Virus record (IMG/VR): IMGVR_UViG_3300028608_000007
Span: 1 to 64,000 of that record
Length of the DNA: 64,000 bases
Source: a virus
Reading direction: 5' to 3' (one strand)
A program made the translations under genes and the position numbers. A model generated the notes under the pieces. It ran no database searches. It saw nothing but the letters and a program-made list of their open reading frames with translations, and was not told the origin of the DNA. Positions 58,270 to 64,000 of this stretch are shown piece by piece; position 1 is the first letter of the stretch, and every line of letters begins with the position of its first letter.

Positions 58270-59820
58270 ATGGATGAAAAACTGCTATTGATACAGGTGA
58301 TCACTCTCCTGTATCGAGAAAGCCAACTGGAGACTCGGAACTCAAACTCGAGCGAGTTGGCTGCCTCTGTTGTGGCCACTGTCCGTATCCCAGAAACGGC
58401 AATGGAGGCCGACCGCGGACGTGAATCGCTCAAGGCTCTGAGAAACACCGCATTGGCGATGATCTCTAATCCTCCGAGCCAGGATTATGACAGGACTATC
58501 CTGCTTCAAAAGATACGTGTAAACGTTGGGGACGAGGACGAGCTGTATCAAGCGTTCGAAGCTGCAACTCACCCCATCGAAAACGAAATCTGGTTGAAGA
58601 AGGCGATCCTCGAGTATCGTGCTGAACTGAACGCGTACATGAACCGCGCACAGATCACCGAGATCTTGAAGCAAGCGTATTCAGCGTCCACCTTTAATCC
58701 CCACAGTGTTGACTGGAAGAATTTCGTCCACGACATTATGGGTAACCTTGAACCGCTGGCTCAAATGCAGACAGTGGAACAGAACCCTGCGATTGTAGGC
58801 TCTGTAGACCTCGATGACGACGAAGCTGTGATGGCCCTGATGAACCAGGCGCAGGAAGAGCTTTCGACCAATGGCGTGCTTCGTACGGGCTGGCAGGGCG
58901 TTAACCGGATGTGTGGTGACCAGGACGGCTTCCGTCGTGGTGAGTTCATCCTGCTGGGTGCGCTGCAACACAACTTTAAAACTGGTTTTACGCTGAACCT
59001 GTTTAAACAGTTCGGCTTGTACAACCGACCGTACATGCGTGACCCGTCGAAGAAACCACTGCTCCTGCACATTTCCGCAGAGAACAACCTCATCGACAAC
59101 GTCATGCAACTCTACGTCTCTATTAAGGAGAACGAAACAGGCGAAGCAGTGTCGATCCGTGGCGTGGATCAGAAAGAGGCTGCTGCGTACGTTAAGAGCC
59201 GCATGATGGGTAACGGCTACCACATCCGCATGTTGCGAGTGGACCCGTCTCTATTCAGCTACCGCGACCTGTTCGACTTGATCACCAAGTACGAGTCGGA
59301 AGGTTTCGAAGTTCACTGCTGTGTGTTCGACTACCTGAACATGATCTCGAAGAAGGGCTGCCAACAAGGTCCTCACGGCTTCGAGACACGCGACCTCGTA
59401 CGTCGTGTGCGTAACTTCACTGCACCCCGTGGCATTACCTTCATTACTCCCCATCAGCTCTCTACGCAAGCCAAAGAGCTGGTACGGCAACAGATCGAGA
59501 ACTTCGTTCAAGAGATTGCCAACAAAGGCTACTACGACTCCTGCCGAACGGTCGACCAAGAGGTTGACATGGAGATCACGATTCACATCGAGAAATTCAA
59601 CGGCGAGAGCTACCTCACTATCCAACGCGGTAAACACCGTAAGGTTACGATCACCCCTGAGAAAGATCTGTACTGCGTTCTGAAGTTCGAGAAGATTGGT
59701 AACATCCCTGACGACTACGGTAAAGCAGACCGCACCCTTAAGAAAGTGGGCGGGCGACCAGAGTCGGATGGTGGCAACGCAAACGTCTGGTGGGATTCGC
59801 ACGAGAAGATGGCTGCATAG
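58270..59820 (+). CDS. DnaB-like replicative helicase with a degenerate Walker A
   Basis: The 516-residue protein has the DnaB/RecA-fold order: WQGVNRMCGDQDGFRRGEF (compare DnaB T-G-F-x-x-L...G-E-L), a P-loop-like GALQHNFKTGFTL at ~229, Walker B CCVFDYLNMI, sensor-like TFITPHQLSTQA, and final LTIQRGKHRK. The loop keeps Lys-Thr but lacks the Gly before Lys, and the usual first Gly is replaced by Ala. It probably unwinds DNA at the fork. I use the ATG at 58270; upstream frame overlaps the divergent gene. Confidence 0.75.
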   Translation: MDEKLLLIQVITLLYRESQLETRNSNSSELAASVVATVRIPETAMEADRGRESLKALRNTALAMISNPPSQDYDRTILLQKIRVNVGDEDELYQAFEAATHPIENEIWLKKAILEYRAELNAYMNRAQITEILKQAYSASTFNPHSVDWKNFVHDIMGNLEPLAQMQTVEQNPAIVGSVDLDDDEAVMALMNQAQEELSTNGVLRTGWQGVNRMCGDQDGFRRGEFILLGALQHNFKTGFTLNLFKQFGLYNRPYMRDPSKKPLLLHISAENNLIDNVMQLYVSIKENETGEAVSIRGVDQKEAAAYVKSRMMGNGYHIRMLRVDPSLFSYRDLFDLITKYESEGFEVHCCVFDYLNMISKKGCQQGPHGFETRDLVRRVRNFTAPRGITFITPHQLSTQAKELVRQQIENFVQEIANKGYYDSCRTVDQEVDMEITIHIEKFNGESYLTIQRGKHRKVTITPEKDLYCVLKFEKIGNIPDDYGKADRTLKKVGGRPESDGGNANVWWDSHEKMAA

Positions 59821-59860
59821 GCCAAAACAAGCAAAAAAAAAAGAGTCTAACGCGGACTCA

Positions 59861-59904
59861 GAGTGAGAGAGCCGAAGCTCTCTCACTCACCCTTATTATG
59901 CCCC
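59861..59904. terminator. Bidirectional terminator with right tag
   Basis: GAGTGAGAGAGC / GCTCTCTCACTC is a long stem followed by CCTTATTATGCC. On the left, a second element TTTTTT run (59833-59842, as A on plus) precedes an AGTC...GACT mini-stem. Confidence 0.85.
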
Positions 59905-60237
59905 TTCTTTTCCGAGCTGCATGTGCAACGCGAAGTAGGCTTGGCGCACAGCGTCTTCAAACGTGTGAGACCAGACCGTTACTTCTTCGCCGTCTTCTTC
60001 TACCGGAAGGCAGGTGATCTGAACGATGCGATCAACTTCCAACATGGCGTGAACCACGTCGTCGGACAACCCAGCAACCGTTTGCAGATGCTCAACGGCA
60101 TCTTCAATGGTGGACTTGGGATTGTCACGGTGTTCATTGATCAGGATGGTCACAGAGCCCGAGGTGAGATCCTGGATGTCAGCCAGCATCAATTCCAGAG
60201 TCAGTTCGGCTTCTTCTGGTGCACTGTTATCCATCAT
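59896..60237 (-). CDS. Hypothetical acidic protein, 113 aa
   Basis: Unknown. It is acidic (pI clearly low) and helical. Two possible adjacent ATG starts overlap the stop of the next gene upstream. Last gene of the minus-strand unit that starts at 61201. Confidence 0.7.
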   Translation of the reverse strand: MMDNSAPEEAELTLELMLADIQDLTSGSVTILINEHRDNPKSTIEDAVEHLQTVAGLSDDVVHAMLEVDRIVQITCLPVEEDGEEVTVWSHTFEDAVRQAYFALHMQLGKEGA

Positions 60238-60608
60238 TCTTCGGCACTCGCTTGACGGACTACGGTGGGACGCATGAAGATGTCCTCGAGGTAGTCATTG
60301 GTTTCTTGCATTTCTTTCAGCGTGGCCGAACGAGTGAGGTACTCGAGTACCCGGAAGGTGACCTGGAAAGTTTCACCGTCTTCTTCACCACGAACGTGAT
60401 AGCCCATGTGACGAAGCTTCTTGATCATGCCAGCAATGCTGACGTCCTTGATACGGTCGGTTTTGGTAACCCCTTCCCGCAGTTCGCTACGAGTGAACTC
60501 GATGGTGATGTCGCTGGTGACGCCCAGCTTGATCAGGAGTTCGAAGCGATCGCAGATCAGGGAGTTGATGTGGTCGGCCAGGTCTTTGGTTTTAACAGCT
60601 ACGGACAT
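60234..60608 (-). CDS. Hypothetical protein, 124 aa
   Basis: Unknown; alpha/beta composition. It contains MIKKLRHMGYHVRGEEDGETFQ, a helix-turn pattern that might suit a small nucleic-acid-binding fold, but no family is recognised. Part of the presumed early unit. Confidence 0.7.
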   Translation of the reverse strand: MSVAVKTKDLADHINSLICDRFELLIKLGVTSDITIEFTRSELREGVTKTDRIKDVSIAGMIKKLRHMGYHVRGEEDGETFQVTFRVLEYLTRSATLKEMQETNDYLEDIFMRPTVVRQASAEE

Positions 60609-60629
60609 TACTTACTTTCCTTCTGAGGA

Positions 60630-60926
60630 TTATTTCTTAGGTTCTAGGACAACGATCTCGGTGCCCCGTTTTATTTTCAGGGCGTAGTTCCCTGGGATGA
60701 AACACAATGCTTCACTACTGGACGTAGCTTTAGCCCGGCGAGGAACACCGGTTTGTTCTGATAGGACTTCGATCACAGTAGTGACCGTACGCATCATTGC
60801 ACCTTGCGGTAACAACATGTAGTACGTTTCTTGGATCGTGCCGTATCGCGCGTGGTTAGAGCAAGAAGCTCTAACCCATTCGTTACGAGGAAAACTTCCG
60901 TTATCCTCCTTACCTGCCTCGTTCAC
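60630..60926 (-). CDS. Small hypothetical protein, 98 aa (paralogue of 2909-3127)
   Basis: Unknown. Residues ~30-50 (QETYYMLLPQGAMMRTVTTV) match the protein at 2909-3127. It starts at GTG 60926 overlapping the upstream stop. A strong AAGGAGG at ~60909 lies inside the frame without a start codon in frame after it, so the real start is uncertain. Confidence 0.6.
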   Translation of the reverse strand: MNEAGKEDNGSFPRNEWVRASCSNHARYGTIQETYYMLLPQGAMMRTVTTVIEVLSEQTGVPRRAKATSSSEALCFIPGNYALKIKRGTEIVVLEPKK

Positions 60927-61201
60927 TCGCCACGGCCTGGGTAGTGGGCAACCAGTTCGTACAGCTCAACTGGTTTCTCGTCGATTGCCAGTTCAGTTGG
61001 AATCACCGGAACGACCTTGACGTTGGGAACGTAGGTCATGCTGGTCATCACCGAACGGCTGTGATCGTAGGTGTCTACTGGACCGGTAATGGTATCGCGG
61101 ACCAGAGCCCCGTAGCCGACAGCCATTGCTTCGGTTTTGGATTTGGCCGTTTGGTCAATTACTACCCAGCCTTTCTTAACTTCGTTATTTACTTGAGACA
61201 T
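60923..61201 (-). CDS. Small hypothetical protein, 92 aa
   Basis: Unknown. The ATG at 61201 follows a perfect AGGAGG, and an early-promoter-like element sits 66 bases upstream, so it should be strongly expressed early. Residues EAMAVGYGALVRDTITG weakly resemble the small-protein family at 2909 and 60630. Confidence 0.7.
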   Translation of the reverse strand: MSQVNNEVKKGWVVIDQTAKSKTEAMAVGYGALVRDTITGPVDTYDHSRSVMTSMTYVPNVKVVPVIPTELAIDEKPVELYELVAHYPGRGE

Positions 61202-61242
61202 CGTTTACCTCCTAAGGTACTTAAGTTGTTGTAAACAGGTTT

Positions 61243-61257
61243 AGATTAGTCTAATCT
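61243..61257. promoter_or_regulatory. Perfect palindrome AGATTAG-T-CTAATCT
   Basis: A 15-base perfect inverted repeat lies between the early-promoter-like element and the first gene of the unit, in the expected position of an operator or leader hairpin. Confidence 0.5.
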
Positions 61258-61266
61258 GTTCACCTA

Positions 61267-61295
61267 GGTAATATACACTTGAGATTTGTTTCAAT
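61267..61295 (-). promoter_or_regulatory. Early-promoter-like element (copy 1), exact TATATTAC
   Basis: The minus strand reads ATTGAAAC, seven bases, AAGTGTATATTACC. TATATTAC is the core reported for phiKZ early promoters. It faces the genes at 61201 and below. Confidence 0.65.
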
Positions 61296-61369
61296 CGGTA
61301 TCTTTCTACTTTTCCCCTGTATGTCCCGAGTTTTGTAATTTCGTACATACCACACCTAAGTTAATGAGA

Positions 61370-61384
61370 GCGATATGATATCGC
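61370..61384. promoter_or_regulatory. Perfect palindrome GCGATAT-G-ATATCGC
   Basis: This 15-base perfect inverted repeat lies in the gap upstream of the plus-strand gene at 61491. It may be an operator. The rest of 61202-61490 is AT-rich with no further gene I can support apart from a doubtful 28-codon frame at 61430-61516. Confidence 0.45.
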
Positions 61385-61490
61385 CTCACGGGGAATTAAT
61401 AACAACACGCAACTAGGATAACGTACCAATGGAAGCGCTAATACGCGATTACCAAGGAGCACGTCACCGGGGAGCTACAGGGTGGCGTAA

Positions 61491-61865
61491 ATGGGCAATC
61501 GCATCGGTACAGTAAACGTAACACCCGCTACACCCGAAACACCAATCACTGCTGTAAAACCCCAAACGGGATGGCTAACTGAAAGTCTGGCTCTGGCGGT
61601 TGCAAGCTCTAACCTGCTTCGACACCCCCTGTGCTACGCGGATTTGAAACACCGCAGTTGTGAAACCAGCCAAACAGAACATGGTCGCTTTGTAGAGACG
61701 CCCCTGAGGCTCCACGAAGGAATGCTTCTGTCTATCTTGTCGGGTCCGCATCATCCGTTGCTAAGGCAAGCTTATGCAAATACCCGTAATTATGTGAGAG
61801 AGTTCCTCGAACTTTCACAACCGGTGTTCCCGTGGCCAATGGGCATAAAAGCCCAAATGCTCTAG
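61491..61865 (+). CDS. Hypothetical protein, 124 aa
   Basis: Unknown. It is the only plus-strand gene in an otherwise minus-strand region. GGTGG lies six bases before the ATG. Composition is Thr/Pro-rich at the start, then His/Leu-rich. Its last codons run into the terminator tag (GGGCATAAA), so its 3' end is slightly uncertain. Confidence 0.55.
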   Translation: MGNRIGTVNVTPATPETPITAVKPQTGWLTESLALAVASSNLLRHPLCYADLKHRSCETSQTEHGRFVETPLRLHEGMLLSILSGPHHPLLRQAYANTRNYVREFLELSQPVFPWPMGIKAQML

Positions 61866-61914
61866 CATCCTTCTTCGGAGGGATGCTAGAGCAGTCACGG
61901 TTCTTTATGCCGTC
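61841..61914. terminator. Bidirectional tagged terminator
   Basis: GGCATAAA (61842) and TTTATGCCGTC (61904) enclose a long stem TGCTCTAGCATCC / GGATGCTAGAGCA with loop TTCTTCGGA, between convergent genes. Confidence 0.9.
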
Positions 61915-62300
61915 AGCTTCTTTTTAGGGATGCCAGCGTGTGGGAACAGTCGCAGGGTAGTTGCGTACCCATAGGTGTTCCCACTATAACCGTGGGTCTT
62001 TGGTAGATGCACTTCGAACACTGTAACACCGCACTCCTTGAACTTACGCTCCAGATAGGAGCCCAAGGAGACGATGAGGTCAATCTCTTTGTGTTCTGCG
62101 GCCGAGTGTAGGTTGCCGTTCACCTCCATTTGAAAATATTGCTTCCTGGTTGCAAAACCATCGGCCTTCTTGTTGTAAGAAAAGAACCCTACAGCGTCCA
62201 TCCCCTGATGATTAGGGGCCTCTGCTAACAAGATGATCTTGGTGTTGTCGGTTAAAGCTAGGCCATCTCTACGCTCCACCGCTGCTTCAATGGTTGCCAT
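61905..62300 (-). CDS. Hypothetical protein, 131 aa
   Basis: Unknown. The ATG at 62300 (MATIEAAVERRDG) has GGAG nine bases upstream; longer starts exist at 62321 and 62330. Alpha/beta composition, with KTHGYSGNTYGYATTLRLF near the C-terminus. Its stop overlaps the terminator tag. Confidence 0.65.
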   Translation of the reverse strand: MATIEAAVERRDGLALTDNTKIILLAEAPNHQGMDAVGFFSYNKKADGFATRKQYFQMEVNGNLHSAAEHKEIDLIVSLGSYLERKFKECGVTVFEVHLPKTHGYSGNTYGYATTLRLFPHAGIPKKKLTA

Positions 62301-62421
62301 CTCGCGTACTCCATATCCCATTGATGACAAGAGAAACTCGGGGAGTTTTTCTATTGTGTTAAGTGTTGGCAGTTACACCTCGGTTTTGTAATAGGGTGCT
62401 TCCTGCTCACACAATAGGGGT

Positions 62422-62916
62422 TTATGCCATCATTTGACTTTGAGCCCACAACGACTCTTGTTCACGTTTGGCAGGATCGTTAGATGGTTCAGTCACATTG
62501 AAGGTGATCTGATACAGCTTAACCGCGTTGTAGATAGTCGCAGCGGTGACTTCTGGGACTTCGAGTACCTTCATAGCCTCGAGCAATACCAGATCCGCCT
62601 GCGGCCTTGTAATGCGTTTAGGAACGCCGTCGACAGTGACCGACAGATACTCACAGAGAATGTCGTGAACTACCGCAGCCTGACCGTAAGCTCCCCATGG
62701 TGGAATGATCGACCAGAACGCCCGTGGTACCGAGGCACCGTCAGTCAGATAGCCCGCAGGAACATCGACCCACTGATTGCTACCCTTAGCCCCAAGGTAA
62801 TAGCGAAACCCCTTCATAACGCGCCAGTAGTCCTTACCGAGGCGTTTACTGGCTTCATGGTCGTAAGTAACCATCAGCTCAGCATCGAACTTTGTAAACC
62901 CTAGCAGTTGTGTCAT
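62422..62916 (-). CDS. DUF1353-family protein
   Basis: The 164-residue protein shows the DUF1353 signature: VDVPAGYLTDGASVPRAFWS, then GAYGQAAVVHDILC, then ADLVLLEAMKVLEVP. DUF1353 proteins are common in phages, sometimes next to lysis or tail genes; their biochemical role is unknown. The stop lies in the word GGCATAA. A small membrane-protein gene ends one base before its start. Confidence 0.85.
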   Translation of the reverse strand: MTQLLGFTKFDAELMVTYDHEASKRLGKDYWRVMKGFRYYLGAKGSNQWVDVPAGYLTDGASVPRAFWSIIPPWGAYGQAAVVHDILCEYLSVTVDGVPKRITRPQADLVLLEAMKVLEVPEVTAATIYNAVKLYQITFNVTEPSNDPAKREQESLWAQSQMMA

Positions 62917-62917
62917 G

Positions 62918-63016
62918 TTAGCCCCATGCTTTATATAGCTCGTAGAGACTCCAGGTCACCACGAACGTGATAAACAAACTATGTCCCCAATAGAAGCTCA
63001 AGTCCCTTTTAGTCAT
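62918..63016 (-). CDS. Small single-span membrane protein, 32 aa
   Basis: The frame MTKRDLSFYWGHSLFITFVV and 12 more residues has a basic N-terminus and one hydrophobic stretch. AGGT lies about nine bases before the ATG at 63016. The stop is followed after one base by the ATG of the DUF1353 gene. Its small size, hydrophobicity and coupling suggest a real micro-protein. Confidence 0.55.
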   Translation of the reverse strand: MTKRDLSFYWGHSLFITFVVTWSLYELYKAWG

Positions 63017-63049
63017 TGGAACTTACCTCAATAATTACAGACATAAGAA

Positions 63050-63087
63050 TGGGGCAAAAAAAAAAAGAGGGGCCGAAGCCCCCCTCT
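63050..63087 (-). terminator. Rho-independent terminator
   Basis: Hairpin AGGGGGGC-TTC-GGCCCCT (63066-63087) followed on the minus strand by eleven T. Ends the unit with the DHFR gene. Confidence 0.9.
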
Positions 63088-63088
63088 G

Positions 63089-63478
63089 TCAATGTACCGT
63101 AGTCGGCGCGTAGAACACACGTTCACCTTGGCGGTATTCCTGCAAGTGCAGGCGTTTCCACGGGATCACGTTTCCAGCTTCCATTTGCTCGAGCAACTCA
63201 GGGTTGGTGTTATGCAGCGAGATCGGATTGCCGTAAGGCTTGAGTGCCTCAACCAGCGCAGGGTCCGTCATTACTTCCAACGACACCTTGCGACGGTTCT
63301 TGACCTCACGGGAGGTCGTGATGCGATCGATGAGTCCGAGCTGTTGAAATTTGATGTTGAAATACACGTATCCACCGGACGCTTTCTTCACCGCCACATA
63401 CGGCAGGTTAGGATCGAACATTCCAGTTTCAATACCCACGGGAACTGCCACTTCACGGCGCAGACTAAGCAGGCTCAT
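63089..63478 (-). CDS. Hypothetical protein, 129 aa
   Basis: Unknown. The start overlaps the end of the DHFR gene by 14 bases, so it is translated with it. It has FDPNLPYVAVKKASGGYVYF and a basic middle. No family recognised. Confidence 0.7.
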   Translation of the reverse strand: MSLLSLRREVAVPVGIETGMFDPNLPYVAVKKASGGYVYFNIKFQQLGLIDRITTSREVKNRRKVSLEVMTDPALVEALKPYGNPISLHNTNPELLEQMEAGNVIPWKRLHLQEYRQGERVFYAPTTVH

Positions 63479-64000
63479 CTTTGATCACCTTTCGTTCCAA
63501 TACGTTAATGTCGAATTTAACATCCTGGGTGTGGAATGTGATATCCCACTCCAGGGGATTCCATTCGGGAAAATACGTATCGCACTGGTAAGTACCGTGG
63601 ACAGTGGTCAAGCACATCTCCTCGACCAAATCCTTTTCCAGTACCTCAGCGTAAAGCTGTGCCCCTCCAATTACCACGGGGTTGCCTAAATCAACCCCAA
63701 GTGCGCGACTCCAATTTTCCCTTACGGCATCGCAAAGCTGGAACGCATGTTCCAGATCACGAGCCACATACAGCCCGAAGCGCAGGTAGTCTCTGACGTA
63801 GTCTTTCCCCGACAATACGATCAGAGCCCGGCCTGGTAGCAACGGTTGTTTCTCACTGCCCCACGATTCATCTGCGGGGAGCTTCTTACGCGCGATCAGG
63901 GAGTCGACGGTCTTACTCCCAGCGATCACGATTTTCCCGTAGGTGTAGTTGTAGAAGTTTCTCAAGTCTTCTGGACATTCCCACGGGAGATTATTGTTGA
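63465..64000 (-). CDS. Dihydrofolate reductase, N-terminus cut by window edge
   Basis: The frame is open to base 64000 and reads NNNLPWECPEDLRNFYNYTY, then GKIVIAGSKTVDSL. These match the DHFR substrate and NADPH-binding motifs (LPW, then T-x-G-K-x-V-x-G-x-x-T). Near the end comes PVVIGGAQLYAEVL, the second conserved glycine motif. It reduces dihydrofolate for thymidylate synthesis. About the first 15-20 residues are missing. TTG at 63965 is not the start. Confidence 0.9.
   Translation of the reverse strand, partial: NNNLPWECPEDLRNFYNYTYGKIVIAGSKTVDSLIARKKLPADESWGSEKQPLLPGRALIVLSGKDYVRDYLRFGLYVARDLEHAFQLCDAVRENWSRALGVDLGNPVVIGGAQLYAEVLEKDLVEEMCLTTVHGTYQCDTYFPEWNPLEWDITFHTQDVKFDINVLERKVIKDEPA

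Noticed and set aside
61430-61516. 28-codon frame (MEALIRDYQGARHRG...) before the gene at 61491
   Set aside because: It overlaps the start region of the next gene and has only a weak AGGA about 10 bases upstream; not enough to call a gene.

Overview
The window reads as the late/structural part of the genome of a very large tailed phage (myovirus) of the phiKZ-like type, probably infecting Pseudomonas or a relative. The reasons are a multi-subunit RNA polymerase beta N-half gene, a second gene resembling the extreme C-terminus of bacterial beta, a ~727-residue capsid protein with S-x-E propeptide sites, a 961-residue portal, a PAAR-tipped baseplate spike, and promoter-like elements matching the phiKZ early motif TATATTAC. 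No tRNA, CRISPR array or insertion sequence was seen. The host and the exact lineage are inferences.

Layout. 1-5.4 kb (minus): a beta C-terminal-like fragment, a run of small unknown genes and a RecA-like P-loop ATPase. 5.5-11 kb: a head-type protein with S-x-E sites, an RNase H fused to a long unknown domain, a membrane coiled-coil protein and two probable virion proteins. 11-15.2 kb (minus): small genes, a strongly acidic protein and a Rad50/SbcC-like ATPase. 15.3-16.3 kb (plus): baseplate spike and PAAR tip. 16.3-17.6 kb (minus): an unknown probable virion protein. 17.7-24.8 kb (plus): three large tail-fibre/adhesin genes, two of them built from ~60-residue repeats.

24.9-36.3 kb (plus) is the most unusual part. 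It holds six radical SAM genes, most with SPASM-like cysteine-rich C-termini, one JmjC/cupin-type oxygenase, three other double-stranded-beta-helix oxygenases, four genes of unknown function, and a small protein whose C-terminus is a Cys/His ladder followed by ARGRR. The genes are tightly packed or overlapping and directly follow the fibre genes. I propose a phage-encoded post-translational modification system acting on a virion or fibre-tip protein. This is inference.

36.3-38.6 kb (plus): endolysin and an inner-head-like protein. 38.6-46 kb (minus): a small membrane protein (holin candidate), an overlapping spanin pair, a RuvC-like resolvase, two virion-type proteins, a tail-type protein with an internal duplication, and a 954-residue protein ending in about 13 G-F-D-Y repeats. 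46-49 kb (plus): portal. 49-58.2 kb (minus): small genes, a Gln-rich protein, the beta N-half, a tail-anchored coiled-coil protein and the major capsid protein. 58.3-59.8 kb (plus): DnaB-like helicase with a degenerate P-loop. 59.9-64 kb (mostly minus): small, probably early genes, a DUF1353 protein and a dihydrofolate reductase cut by the window edge.

Every convergent gene junction carries a hairpin flanked by GGCATAAA and TTTATGCC, or a close variant. Unidirectional terminators carry the tag only on the downstream side. No stretch over 300 bases lacks a gene; the longest gaps are 61202-61490 and 55073-55343.
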